Origin: Nocardia sp. NBC_01327
GTDB lineage: Bacteria; Actinomycetota; Actinomycetes; Mycobacteriales; Mycobacteriaceae
NCBI RefSeq assembly: GCF_035958815.1
Contig: NZ_CP108383.1
Location: forward strand, 5,146,001 to 5,210,000
Direction of reading: 5' to 3'
DNA: 64,000 nt
How positions within the stretch are numbered: position 1 is the first letter of the stretch; each line of letters opens with the position of its first letter. Below, one piece after another: positions 23,894-31,837 of the stretch. The translations under genes and the position numbers were made by a program. Under the pieces are notes generated by a model that saw only the letters and a program-made list of their open reading frames with translations, did not search any database and had not been told where the DNA came from.

Positions 23894-24952
23894 TCAGGCA
23901 AGTCGCCAGTATCTCGCGAGTGTGTCTCGGTCGATGTGGCCCGGAGGCTCGGTTGCGTTGAGGCGGATGCGTGCCCGCGCAACGCGAGCGCCATCGCCAA
24001 TCGGCATCAGTACTTCGACAGTAACGTTGTCGGCTTCCAAGAAATCCCCCGGGAACTCGGAGGTCAGAACGTCTGACTGGGCCTCGACGAACAATACGTC
24101 CGGACCGTCGGCAAATAGACCCGCTGGCTGCACCGATACTCCACTCGGAATCGGTTGGGGCGGATAGTCGGCACCGCCGCGACGGTTTGAGCTGAAATCC
24201 ACCTTGTAGCAGTCGATTACAGCGCCAGAACCAGTGCTGAACTTCGCTGACCAGAGGTGGCGGGGCAGGAGAATGCGTGTGCCTGGCTCAATATTCAAGT
24301 ACAGCTTGGCGCTGAAGATAGCGCGATAGCTCTCTTCCCGTAGGCGGTTCCCGCCGTGCCTCACCGCAGACTCGTAGAGCTCGAGCTCCGGTTCGAGAAG
24401 CTGCAAGTCAGGTGCCACTGCCGAAGCGGCGAGCATCGACAGCAGCTCGTGGCGTTTGGCGGACCGAGTCCGGGTGCCGTCCCTCCAGGGAACACCTGCC
24501 TCAGACCAGACATGGTTGGGTGTCTTCACCATGTAGGGCGCGCGATCGGTCTCGAAGTACAGGCACACCACCACACCGTGCTCGGTGTGCACGACGATAT
24601 CGGTCAGATCAGGGATGACGTCGAACGCGAACTGCTTCTGCATCTGCACCCACCACGATGCAGGGTCCGTCTTGTCCTCGAGCTCGACTACTCGATGATC
24701 ATTCTCTGACAACCCAACTATCCAGAGGATCGGATGGCCGCCGGCAGCATTCGCCGTGCCAGCCAGCTGTGCCGCCTTGTCTAGTCCCGGCCACTTCGCT
24801 TTGGCCTCGACGAACGCGTCCTCGGCCCTACCGCCGCCGACCACATGGTTCACGACGGCAATCACCTGTGCCTCGATGCGAGTCTTGTTCACAATCAATG
24901 AACCTACGGGCCAGCGTTTGAGCGACCCACCCAATTGAAGCTCAAGCCCCAT
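23894..24952 (-). CDS. Schlafen/AlbA_2-type protein, possible prophage defence factor
   Basis: 352 residues. The N-terminal ~190 fit the Schlafen AlbA_2 domain: an acidic DAFVEAKAKWP (E.K. core), ALAN-like AQLAGTANAAGGHPILWIVGL, and the later PYMVKTPN...VPWRDGTRTRSAKRHEL block that resembles the Pyy.R.Gs..A element. AlbA_2/Schlafen domains bind and sometimes cleave tRNA or other nucleic acid; bacterial versions occur in antiviral systems. The C-terminal ~160 residues are beta-rich and unrecognised. Last gene of a leftward operon at the prophage's left end, where lysogen-expressed cargo is common. Codon use is somewhat less GC-rich than the late genes, suggesting independent acquisition. Confidence 0.6.
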   Translation of the reverse strand: MGLELQLGGSLKRWPVGSLIVNKTRIEAQVIAVVNHVVGGGRAEDAFVEAKAKWPGLDKAAQLAGTANAAGGHPILWIVGLSENDHRVVELEDKTDPASWWVQMQKQFAFDVIPDLTDIVVHTEHGVVVCLYFETDRAPYMVKTPNHVWSEAGVPWRDGTRTRSAKRHELLSMLAASAVAPDLQLLEPELELYESAVRHGGNRLREESYRAIFSAKLYLNIEPGTRILLPRHLWSAKFSTGSGAVIDCYKVDFSSNRRGGADYPPQPIPSGVSVQPAGLFADGPDVLFVEAQSDVLTSEFPGDFLEADNVTVEVLMPIGDGARVARARIRLNATEPPGHIDRDTLARYWRLA

Positions 24953-24985
24953 TGGTCGGCAAGATATGCGTACACCTCGATCGGC

Positions 24986-25450
24986 TCAACCTGCGGCGAG
25001 CGCGATCAGCGCCTGTGCGGTGCGCTTGTAGTGGGTCAGGCCGTCCCCGAGCGCCTGCCGGTCACGCGAGCTGTCGAGGTTGTACACCTTCACCTCGATC
25101 GGGTAACCGGTATCGGCGACCTTCCATACAGTCCGGGGCTCGCAGCCGTCGTTGAGGGCACGGTAGGCGTCGGTGACCGCTCTGCCTGCGGGGGAGGAGA
25201 ACCGGGCGACCAGCTCATGCTCACCGGTCGGGTCGATCGCGGCCAGCACGGGGGTGATCGTGGTCAGGGCGCCTGTGCGCAGCGCGGTGGTGGTGCTGAG
25301 GCCGTTGCGGGCCACGCACTCCGCCGGCGCCGCGAAGATCCGGACCTTGGTGATCATCTTGCGTCCCTGCGGGGTTGCGGCAGCGCGAGCGACCGCTGTA
25401 CGGGCTGCGGCAGCGACACGGCGGGCGACGGTGAGCGCGAATTTGGGCAT
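24986..25450 (-). CDS. Phage hypothetical protein, 154 aa
   Basis: Basic, Ala-rich N-terminus (MPKFALTVARRVAAAARTAVA...) then a mixed alpha/beta part (TVWKVADTGYPIEVKVYNLD). No domain recognised. 33 bases upstream of the Schlafen-like gene and probably on the same leftward transcript. The basic N-terminal helix could bind nucleic acid (inference). Confidence 0.55.
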   Translation of the reverse strand: MPKFALTVARRVAAAARTAVARAAATPQGRKMITKVRIFAAPAECVARNGLSTTTALRTGALTTITPVLAAIDPTGEHELVARFSSPAGRAVTDAYRALNDGCEPRTVWKVADTGYPIEVKVYNLDSSRDRQALGDGLTHYKRTAQALIALAAG

Positions 25451-25598
25451 GACAGAACCTCAATCGGGTTGGGGGAGTGGCGAAACGGTGTTCCGAGTGG
25501 TCAACACCGCGCCCGGGGTGTGCCGGACGCGATATTCACTACTGGGACGTGGTGCGGGTCAGTGGCCGGTGCGGCGGGCGGCCCTCAACGCGGCGAGA

Positions 25599-26003
25599 TC
25601 ATTCACTCTCATCCCACCCAACCGGTTGTTTGTCCTCCGGGAGTGCCTCCACAGCCCGCGCCACCCGGCGGGCCGCAAGGCACATCAGCTCTTCGGTGTG
25701 CTCCACCTGCGCGGCCGAATGGGCGTGCTCCCGCGGGTCGAGCTGCGCCTGCACGTAGCAGAGGGCGGCATGCGCCAGCGCGTCTCGCGCGGTGACGAAC
25801 TCATGCATCGCCGCAGCGTTGCGCTCGTACGTGTCCTGGGCGGGGGCCAGGACACGGTCGTTGTAGGCAAGGGTCAGGGCTTCGTCACCGGGCCGTTGCT
25901 CCCCGAAGTCGACGCGATACTGGGCGTCCGCGAATTCCTCGGCGGTGGGGGTCGGGATGTTCTGGTCGGATCGGTCGCGGTCGAACATCTCGGCGAAGGT
26001 CAT
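25599..26003 (-). CDS. Phage hypothetical protein, helical, 134 aa
   Basis: Mostly alpha-helical, acidic protein (MTFAEMFDRDRSDQNIPTPT...). Its ATG overlaps the previous gene's stop by one base (TGATG), so they are coupled. No motif for function. Third gene from the end of the leftward operon. Confidence 0.6.
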   Translation of the reverse strand: MTFAEMFDRDRSDQNIPTPTAEEFADAQYRVDFGEQRPGDEALTLAYNDRVLAPAQDTYERNAAAMHEFVTARDALAHAALCYVQAQLDPREHAHSAAQVEHTEELMCLAARRVARAVEALPEDKQPVGWDESE

Positions 26004-26212
26004 CAGGACTCCGTGCGCAGGATGTCGATGATCGCCTGGAAGTCGCCCCGGCTGAGCTTTTCCTCGAACTTGTCGACAGTTACGTCGTAGAGGTAGCTCT
26101 CGTCCGGTTCGCCCTTGGCGAGGACGTCGTTGTACCAGGCCATCACCGGTGCCACGACGGCCCTCAGTTGGTCCAGCTTCTGTTCGGCTGTCGCTTCATT
26201 CTTGGTCGGCAT
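26003..26212 (-). CDS. Small phage protein, 69 aa
   Basis: ATG 26212 is chosen for the AAGGAG 8 bases upstream. Acidic helical protein (MPTKNEATAEQKLDQLRAVV...), ending one base into the next start. No recognised family. Confidence 0.6.
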   Translation of the reverse strand: MPTKNEATAEQKLDQLRAVVAPVMAWYNDVLAKGEPDESYLYDVTVDKFEEKLSRGDFQAIIDILRTES

Positions 26213-26247
26213 GCTCGTATCTCCTTGTGTGGTAGAGGTTTCCGTTG

Positions 26248-26499
26248 TCAGAGTGCTGGGCGGATGAGCCATTCGAATTCGGGTTCGGTGATGCTGCCGC
26301 CGATCTGGGCGCACATGACCCCTTCAGTGTTCGCGGGCCATACCTGCAGTCGTGCACCCTCGAGGTCCTCACGGACGATGTCCATACGGTCGCGCATGCT
26401 GTGAGCGGCGGTCACCCAGGGGAGGTGGTAGGCGACGGTCTCGAAGGTCTGTGTGAAACGGTCGTATTCGAGCAAGTCGAACACGGTGGGGTTGTTCAT
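26248..26499 (-). CDS. Small phage protein, 83 aa
   Basis: MNNPTVFDLLEYDRFTQTFETV... Small mixed alpha/beta protein in the leftward operon, no recognised domain. The start has a weak GGAG-like site (gattcggggg region upstream). Confidence 0.55.
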   Translation of the reverse strand: MNNPTVFDLLEYDRFTQTFETVAYHLPWVTAAHSMRDRMDIVREDLEGARLQVWPANTEGVMCAQIGGSITEPEFEWLIRPAL

Positions 26500-26542
26500 C
26501 GGGTGACGCTCCGATTCGGGGGAGGGCGCGGGGACGCAAGGA

Positions 26543-26701
26543 CTAGGAATTCTGTTCGCCAGCGAGCATCAGGGCCCACCGGCGGAGGTTCCTGCTGGTG
26601 AGGGGGAGGCTGAGCCGCTGAATCTGGGCAATGACCTTGTGGGCGAAGGTGCTGTCGTATTCGTGGCCGGTCAGGAACCAGTGCGCAGCGGCGGTATCCA
26701 T
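26543..26701 (-). CDS. Small phage protein, 52 aa
   Basis: ATG 26701 follows AAGGAG by 6 bases. Sequence MDTAAAHWFLTGHEYDSTFA... with a basic second half (SRNLRRWALML). Function unknown. Confidence 0.5.
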   Translation of the reverse strand: MDTAAAHWFLTGHEYDSTFAHKVIAQIQRLSLPLTSRNLRRWALMLAGEQNS

Positions 26702-26726
26702 CTGAATCTCCTTGGGCAATCGGTGT

Positions 26727-26933
26727 CTAGTCGGCGAACGACGCGAAGAAGTCGTCGGCGTCGGCCCAGGCTTCGGTGGGCGCGGTGGGGTCGTAGTCGG
26801 CGTCGAGGGCGGCGATGTGATCGAGGCGTGCGTTCCAGACGGTCGCCTGATCCCAGGCTTCGGCGATTTCCAGGGCGAGCTTCTGGGCACCGGAGGCCTT
26901 GCGGATAGCGAACTTGGTCTGGCGGCGATTCAT
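26727..26933 (-). CDS. Small phage protein, 68 aa, first gene of leftward operon
   Basis: ATG 26933 follows GAGGGAG by 6 bases. Basic start (MNRRQTKFAIRKASGAQK), acidic end (DADDFFASFAD). The promoter region upstream carries three ATGTAGC operator-like words, so it is the head of the leftward operon running to 23894. Confidence 0.55.
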   Translation of the reverse strand: MNRRQTKFAIRKASGAQKLALEIAEAWDQATVWNARLDHIAALDADYDPTAPTEAWADADDFFASFAD

Positions 26934-26960
26934 CTCGATCTCCCTCGTCTCAGTAACTCT

Positions 26961-27030
26961 ATGTAGCAAACACTACATGTAGCGAACGATGCACCGCAAG
27001 AGATGGACTGTACAAATTTCGACATGTAGC
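26961..27030. promoter_or_regulatory. Divergent control region with ATGTAGC repeats
   Basis: ATGTAGC occurs at 26961, 26977 and 27024. The first pairs with its complement CTACAT (26973-26978) as ATGTAG-caaaca-CTACAT, a perfect inverted repeat. The region separates the leftward operon (start 26933) from the rightward one (start 27040), whose first product is a small HTH protein that may bind here. Confidence 0.6.
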
Positions 27031-27039
27031 GTTTGAGTC

Positions 27040-27213
27040 ATGACGTTGACTCCAGAGGACGCCGAAGCAGACCTAATCGCTTGGCGCGCAAACGATGAGA
27101 GCCGGGACGAACGAGTCCGACGCGCTCACCATGAGGCTGGACTCAGCATCAACAAGATCTACACCTTGACCAAGATTAGCCGCAGCACGATCTACCGCAT
27201 CCTGGAGAAGTGA
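27040..27213 (+). CDS. Small helix-turn-helix protein, 57 aa
   Basis: ATG 27040 to TGA 27213. The C-terminal half, RRAHHEAGLSINKIYTLTKI then SRSTIYRILEK, is a resolvase/homeodomain-like HTH without any catalytic domain. First gene of the rightward operon next to the ATGTAGC repeats, so it is a candidate Cro-like or autoregulating switch protein. The stop overlaps the next start (TGATG). Confidence 0.65.
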   Translation: MTLTPEDAEADLIAWRANDESRDERVRRAHHEAGLSINKIYTLTKISRSTIYRILEK

Positions 27214-27389
27214 TGACCAACCCCGGCGAGGGCGTCACGTTCCTCGTGAACCGCCAAATCGGCCGTCACACTGGCCCATTCACTACACGCTTGGATGCCC
27301 TGCTGGCCTTGAGCATCGTTGAGCGGTCGGGCTGGACACCGATGGACAGCAGCGAGTTCGACGCATATCTCGAGGAGCCACGCTCGTGA
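27213..27389 (+). CDS. Small phage protein, 58 aa
   Basis: ATG 27213 overlaps the preceding stop by one base. MTNPGEGVTFLVNRQIGRHT...; compact alpha/beta protein, family unknown. Stop overlaps the next GTG by 4 bases. Confidence 0.55.
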   Translation: MTNPGEGVTFLVNRQIGRHTGPFTTRLDALLALSIVERSGWTPMDSSEFDAYLEEPRS

Positions 27390-27766
27390 CTACCTCCGAT
27401 GCCCTGTCCCGGTTGGCCGCCGGCCTCACCGAGGAGGATGCGGCGGCGAGCGCTGTGCGGCACGGCGAATGGCGCCACGTCATCCGGAATGGTACGAGCG
27501 AAGTGCTTGACTCCGACAACGACATGGTTTCGTACACCCAATACGACATGGTCACGAACGAGCACATCGCCCGCCAGGATCCGGCGACCACGTTGCGCCG
27601 AGTGCAGGCGATACGGCGGGCAACTGCCGAAGCGCAGGGCATCCTCGAAGCCGTCAGCGACGACGGGCGCTTCGTATTGGTAGTGAACTCCGTGGAGGCC
27701 ATTCTCCGAGAGCTGGCCTCCATCTACACCGACGACGAGACGGAGGGAACCCCGTGTTCGGATTGA
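27386..27766 (+). CDS. DUF6221-like protein, first of three paralogues
   Basis: 126 residues from GTG 27386. The core DMVTNEHIARQDPATTLRRVQAIRRAT corresponds to the HIARHDPARVL...KR signature of DUF6221, a small family widespread in Streptomyces, Nocardia and their phages. Function unknown. Two further members follow at 28878 and 29270, suggesting local duplication. Overlaps the next gene by 13 bases. Confidence 0.65.
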   Translation: MTTSDALSRLAAGLTEEDAAASAVRHGEWRHVIRNGTSEVLDSDNDMVSYTQYDMVTNEHIARQDPATTLRRVQAIRRATAEAQGILEAVSDDGRFVLVVNSVEAILRELASIYTDDETEGTPCSD

Positions 27767-28419
27767 CAACGAGTGGCCGCTTCCGGGCGTGGGGGTTCTA
27801 CTCCATAGCCGGATGGCTGGCAGTGTTCGCAACCGCGAACCTCATCGTGATATTCGGCGGTCAGCAACCCCTGACCGCGCTGATGATCAATCTCGGTGCG
27901 GCCGCGCTGATGCTTGCCGTGTGCGCATACCTCGCACGTGTGCCCAAGGCGGCGAAAGACCTCGTACAGCTACATGCCGCGCTGACTCGCAAATGCGCGG
28001 AGCTGACCCGGAACCGCAACCCGTATCTCGCTGTCGGCGCCTCACGAACACCGGCAGTCCATGTGGAGAGGATGCGGAAATTCCTTGTCCCGACCTATCA
28101 GGTCACGGTGGGGGAGCCGTCCGATGACTCGGACTACGACCCGGTCACGATGCGGAACGTCAACTTCCTCACCGCCTGCTTCTACTCCACCTCACCCGGC
28201 GTCGCTGATGTACGAAAATTCACCGAGGTGGCATCGATGCAAGGCAATGACCATGTGACGTTGATGGATGCGCCTCCCGCCGAGACTCCACTCCGGTACG
28301 CGGTCAAGATGCTCAGGGCCTCAAGGGAATTGAACTTCGCAACCGTCGAGGAATTGGCGGAGATCATGGCGATACTCGACAAGGCTGAGCCGATCGAGAC
28401 GGAAGGTACGAACCCGTGA
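27754..28419 (+). CDS. Membrane protein with two N-terminal helices, 221 aa
   Basis: GTG 27754. Two hydrophobic segments (about 12-33 and 40-62), then ~160 soluble residues (HVERMRKFLVPTYQV...). No known domain. A phage-encoded membrane protein expressed early could act in superinfection exclusion, but nothing in the sequence proves it. Confidence 0.6.
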   Translation: MFGLTTSGRFRAWGFYSIAGWLAVFATANLIVIFGGQQPLTALMINLGAAALMLAVCAYLARVPKAAKDLVQLHAALTRKCAELTRNRNPYLAVGASRTPAVHVERMRKFLVPTYQVTVGEPSDDSDYDPVTMRNVNFLTACFYSTSPGVADVRKFTEVASMQGNDHVTLMDAPPAETPLRYAVKMLRASRELNFATVEELAEIMAILDKAEPIETEGTNP

Positions 28420-28628
28420 GCACGAAGATCACCCTCGAGATCACCGTTTGGGACGACGACGAATTGGGGGAGGTAGAAGAAGCCGTGCGGGATCTGGCGG
28501 CTGATGCGGAAGCGGATGGATGTGCTGTGCGGGTGATGATCGACGGCATCCCTGAACCGGCGCTCGGCCCCGACGACAGCGGGTATGGCGGCAGCAGCTA
28601 CTTCGCTCACGCCATGGGTAAGGATTGA
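28416..28628 (+). CDS. Small acidic phage protein, 70 aa
   Basis: Starts at GTG overlapping the prior stop (GTGA). MSTKITLEITVWDDDELGEV...; acidic, with one beta strand and a helix. Unknown family. Confidence 0.55.
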   Translation: MSTKITLEITVWDDDELGEVEEAVRDLAADAEADGCAVRVMIDGIPEPALGPDDSGYGGSSYFAHAMGKD

Positions 28629-28647
28629 TGCGAGGGAGGATCACGGC

Positions 28648-28881
28648 ATGAACTGGCGGTGTCGGATCGGAAGGCACGAATACCAGCGTTTCAACTACAC
28701 CCACATAGCTTGCTCCGTCGACAATCGGGAGTACGGCAGTCATGGGGTGCGCCGTTGCGTGAAGTGCCGGCCGCCCGTGGCGCTGCGAGGTCAGCGGTGC
28801 GCATGCCTTCTCACGCCTCGACCGCCGCACCCAGCGCTCGTAAAAGCAATCGAAGCGCTGGGTGGAGGATCGGCCGCATGA
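28648..28881 (+). CDS. Small Cys-containing phage protein, 77 aa
   Basis: ATG 28648 with GAGGGAGG upstream. MNWRCRIGRHEYQRFNYTHI... has the look of short zinc-finger proteins (C...H...C...CVKC...C). Overlaps the next ATG by 4 bases. Confidence 0.55.
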   Translation: MNWRCRIGRHEYQRFNYTHIACSVDNREYGSHGVRRCVKCRPPVALRGQRCACLLTPRPPHPALVKAIEALGGGSAA

Positions 28882-29273
28882 GCACCATCGAGGAATTCAT
28901 CGAGGCCCGGATCGACATCGAAGAAGCAACGGCGCGGGGAACAGTTCAGGCGTCGCTCTCGTGGCAGAACTTCACGATGGATGGCGAGCTGAGGGACAGC
29001 GACAATGCGGGCACGATCATGATGTGCGTCGCCGATGAGGATCGGCAACACATCGCCCACCACGACCCGGCTCGCGTGCTGCGGCAGTGCACGGCCCTGC
29101 GGGCAATACTGCGTGTTCACCGACCCGATGGCGACCGAGAGTGCGTGGGGTGCACGCGGAACGACCGCGCGGGCGAACCGTCGTTCGTTCCGATCGGCGA
29201 ATGTGTGGAGCTGCGGACACTCGCCGCCATCTGGCCTGATCACCCGGACTTCCAGGCAGAATGGGTGGCATGA
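28878..29273 (+). CDS. DUF6221 family protein, second paralogue
   Basis: 131 residues, the clearest family member: MSTIEEFIEARIDIEE at the start, DRQHIAHHDPARVLRQCTAL in the middle, and LAAIWPDHPDFQAEW at the end, all diagnostic of DUF6221. Found in actinomycete chromosomes and phages, function unknown. Coupled to both neighbours by ATGA overlaps. Confidence 0.8.
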   Translation: MSTIEEFIEARIDIEEATARGTVQASLSWQNFTMDGELRDSDNAGTIMMCVADEDRQHIAHHDPARVLRQCTALRAILRVHRPDGDRECVGCTRNDRAGEPSFVPIGECVELRTLAAIWPDHPDFQAEWVA

Positions 29274-29521
29274 CCATCGAAGAGTTCATTCAAGATCGAC
29301 TCGATGAAGATGAGCAATCCGCGCCGAATGGCGACGATCCTGAGACCTGGTTTCTGCGGGTTGCGGCGTACAGGGCTGCGCTACGTTTTCACGCCAGCCT
29401 TACCGAGAGTGACCAGAACCGCTACGTCGATCTCGTGCTGCGGCCCTTCGCGGCGATCTGGGCAGCCCACCCGGACTACCGCTATGAGTGGGCTGTCGAC
29501 GGAGGAGGATCGAAGCCATGA
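29270..29521 (+). CDS. DUF6221-like protein, third paralogue (short)
   Basis: 83 residues. The start MTIEEFIQDRLDEDE and end FAAIWAAHPDYRYEW match DUF6221, but the central HxxRHDPARVL block is reduced. ATGA overlap with both the preceding and following genes. Either a minimal version or one losing its core after duplication. Confidence 0.7.
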   Translation: MTIEEFIQDRLDEDEQSAPNGDDPETWFLRVAAYRAALRFHASLTESDQNRYVDLVLRPFAAIWAAHPDYRYEWAVDGGGSKP

Positions 29522-29763
29522 GCTTCAATCTGTCGTGCATGTACTGCGGTGGAGCGATCGCGGTGTGTGAGAAGCACTGGACCATCGATGGCAACATCGT
29601 GGAGGTTGTCGGTGCCACGTCGACCGGGTATCGCCACATCGAAGGCCCGGACTCGCCTCGTGATCACGGCGCGTACCCAGGCGATGAGGTTAATCGTCGC
29701 AGTCTGTCCGATCAGCCGCCACGCACCGCGCAGATCCGGCGAGGCCCCACCGGGCGGCGCTGA
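29518..29763 (+). CDS. Small CxxC phage protein, 81 aa
   Basis: MSFNLSCMYCGGAIAVCEKH: a CxxC plus Cys/His pair at the N-terminus suggests a half zinc ribbon. The C-terminus is basic. Coupled to the DUF6221 gene. Confidence 0.5.
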   Translation: MSFNLSCMYCGGAIAVCEKHWTIDGNIVEVVGATSTGYRHIEGPDSPRDHGAYPGDEVNRRSLSDQPPRTAQIRRGPTGRR

Positions 29764-29780
29764 GCGGGAGGATTCAACCC

Positions 29781-30008
29781 ATGAACGACCAGACCTCGAT
29801 CGCTGAGATCGCAGCGGCGTTGGCCGAGGCGACAGGCTCGATCTATACCGTTCGCTGCGAGACGGCAGCCTGCCGGTGGGCGGTACATGCGGGCACACCC
29901 GAGAAGGCTCAGGCGGACTACGCAGAGCATCTGCGCACCAGCCCCCGGCATACCGGCGGGAAGTGGATCGACCGCGATGGGCGTGAGCGCCGGGGGCTCG
30001 AGCCGTGA
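29781..30008 (+). CDS. Small phage protein, 75 aa
   Basis: MNDQTSIAEIAAALAEATGS... then CETAACRWAVHAGTPEKAQADYAEH, a Cys/His-containing strand-helix unit repeated in many actinophage small proteins. ATG follows GGGAGG. Stop overlaps the next GTG. Confidence 0.55.
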   Translation: MNDQTSIAEIAAALAEATGSIYTVRCETAACRWAVHAGTPEKAQADYAEHLRTSPRHTGGKWIDRDGRERRGLEP

Positions 30009-30319
30009 ACAGCCCAGAGGATCCGATCCCGTGGCACGAGCGTGAGCATCTCCGCGACCGTGAGGAACAACAGCGCCGCGACAACGCGCTCGGCCGCCTG
30101 GACGCCGGCCTCCCCGGCGAGGACGTCACCGCGGCGTTGCAACGACTCGCGGACTACCTGCGTATCCAGTTCGCCGAGGACAAGGCCGCGGCCGACGACT
30201 ACTCGGACTGGGCCAGTGGGACATCCGTGGGGGAGCCACTGAAGCGGGCGACCCGCGGGCAGGATCGATCCGGCCTGGAGGTCGCGCTGATGCTTCTCGT
30301 GGGCAAGCCGCAGGACTAA
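30005..30319 (+). CDS. Phage hypothetical protein, 104 aa
   Basis: GTG 30005. Highly charged helical protein (PIPWHEREHLRDREEQQRR...). No recognised domain. Last gene of the rightward run from 27040; its stop overlaps the convergent stop of 30316. Confidence 0.55.
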   Translation: MNSPEDPIPWHEREHLRDREEQQRRDNALGRLDAGLPGEDVTAALQRLADYLRIQFAEDKAAADDYSDWASGTSVGEPLKRATRGQDRSGLEVALMLLVGKPQD

Positions 30320-30462
30320 CCCTCTACGGCTGCGTCCATCCACCCATACGGGTTGTTGCGGGCAGTGTCGGCGAGACGCGCGAAGCACCCCGGGCACAGC
30401 ATCCAGTTCTCGCCCGTCGGGGTCGTCCTGCAGTTCGTGCATAGTTTCACGTCGTCAGCCAC
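30316..30462 (-). CDS. Mini zinc-ribbon protein, 48 aa
   Basis: GTG 30462 is the likely start. CTNCRTTPTGENWMLCPGC gives two CxxC pairs 12 residues apart, a classic zinc ribbon. Convergent with the preceding operon. Small ribbons like this often modulate transcription or translation in phage. Confidence 0.5.
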   Translation of the reverse strand: MADDVKLCTNCRTTPTGENWMLCPGCFARLADTARNNPYGWMDAAVEG

Positions 30463-30663
30463 CCGGGGATCGTAGCCAACCGCGGTGACGCGCTCGGGCA
30501 CCGAATTCGGCGCGGCGCGGGACAACCCAGCACACACAGACTGGCGGTCCGATGGGCGACGACCGGCCGCGGCCCCGCGAATAACTGCGCGCCTCACCAC
30601 ACCGCGAAAACGGCGTGATCGGCCGACCGGTGAAGGTCAGTGCCACCGACTAGGCTGCCGATC

Positions 30664-30891
30664 ATGGAAGGGCAGATACCTGTCCCGCTACGCACGCTGA
30701 TCTTGCTGGTGACCGCCGCCCGCAACAGCGGTACCGACCCCTGGACGGCAGTGCAGGCCGTGGTGCGCCCGTCTCCGTCGCGCGAGGTCGTGGCCGCGAT
30801 CGAAGCACTGCTCGATTCCCCCGAGGTCGCCCACGAACCGGGGATGCCGGCGGCCGTCGTGTTCGCACGCATCGCGCTACCTGCAATTTAG
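30664..30891 (+). CDS. Small phage protein, 75 aa
   Basis: ATG 30664. MEGQIPVPLRTLILLVTAAR..., helical, moderately hydrophobic, no clear domain. Stands alone between convergent and divergent units. Confidence 0.45.
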   Translation: MEGQIPVPLRTLILLVTAARNSGTDPWTAVQAVVRPSPSREVVAAIEALLDSPEVAHEPGMPAAVVFARIALPAI

Positions 30892-31041
30892 GCGCGACTC
30901 GAGATCTGCGGCGTATCGGCGTACTCTCGCATCCGAAGTCAATACTGTGGTTCCGCGCAACAACCTGTTAGTCGGAAGCCGGTCCGGAAATCCCCCCTCC
31001 GCGACCGGCTTTCGGCGTTTCCGGACCACACGATCCGCTCG

Positions 31042-31434
31042 TCAGTGCGCAGCGTTGTCCTCGGGCGGGACCCAGTAGCGGATTCGTGCACTAGCGACAG
31101 CCGCAGCACGATGGGCCAGGGCGCGATGCCACAACGCCGGAAACGGCAAGTCCGGCCAGTGTGCTCGAAACTCGGCATCCTTGCGGTAGGTCTCGATGAC
31201 CGGTTCGGCCATGTCCGCGCACGCGAGAACCAGGCCGCTCACCACCTCGCGGGTCTGGGTTTGGATCTCGAGCAGTTGACGCACCGCATTCGGGGCCGGG
31301 GTCTGGTCGCCGAATTCCCACCGCAGGACCGTGCGTTCGGCGTACCCGGTGTGCGTGGCCAGCCATCCAGCGGTGAGGCCGAGATATTCACGCAAGCAAC
31401 GGAATTCGGCACTGGTGAGCGTCTGATCAGACAT
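31042..31434 (-). CDS. XRE-like helix-turn-helix regulator, 130 aa
   Basis: ATG 31434. N-terminal HTH (SAEFRCLREYLGLTAGWLA... then ERTVLRWEFGDQTPAP) of the DUF1870/XRE kind, with a helical C-terminal part. Last gene of a three-gene leftward unit (32395 to 31042) whose promoter holds a perfect 17-base palindrome; it is a good candidate to bind that site and so a candidate lysogeny regulator. Confidence 0.65.
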   Translation of the reverse strand: MSDQTLTSAEFRCLREYLGLTAGWLATHTGYAERTVLRWEFGDQTPAPNAVRQLLEIQTQTREVVSGLVLACADMAEPVIETYRKDAEFRAHWPDLPFPALWHRALAHRAAAVASARIRYWVPPEDNAAH

Positions 31435-31714
31435 CGGAGTCTCCATCGGTGAGGGCGTGGCGGACGTGGCCGAGGTAATCCAGGGCGCTGGCGCGATCGG
31501 GTGTGCCATCCGGCCCGTTCTGCAAGCGCACGACGGCCAGCGGCGTGCCGTCGATCTCGAGATGCAGGGTGGCGGGGCCGACGGCTGCGGCGAGAGCGCC
31601 GGCGGCCGCGGCGAGCAGCTCGGCGCCGGCCGCGGCCCGCTCGGGCTGGGTGTCGGTGGAGGTGGAGGTGGTGCGGCCAGCGGCGGTATCCACGGTCAGG
31701 GTCCAGGTGTGCAT
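31427..31714 (-). CDS. Small phage protein, 95 aa
   Basis: MHTWTLTVDTAAGRTTSTST..., a beta-strand start followed by an Ala-rich helix and IDGTPLAVVRLQNG. Family unknown. Overlaps the HTH gene by 8 bases. Confidence 0.5.
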   Translation of the reverse strand: MHTWTLTVDTAAGRTTSTSTDTQPERAAAGAELLAAAAGALAAAVGPATLHLEIDGTPLAVVRLQNGPDGTPDRASALDYLGHVRHALTDGDSDV

Positions 31715-31837
31715 GGGGTCCTTCTTCGGCTCGGGGCGAGGCGGGTTGTTGTGGTGATGGTGCGGGAGCGGTCGAACAGAATGCGCGAGCGGGCCGCGCC
31801 CGATCCGGAATCTGTGGATCGGGCGCGGCCCTGTGGA

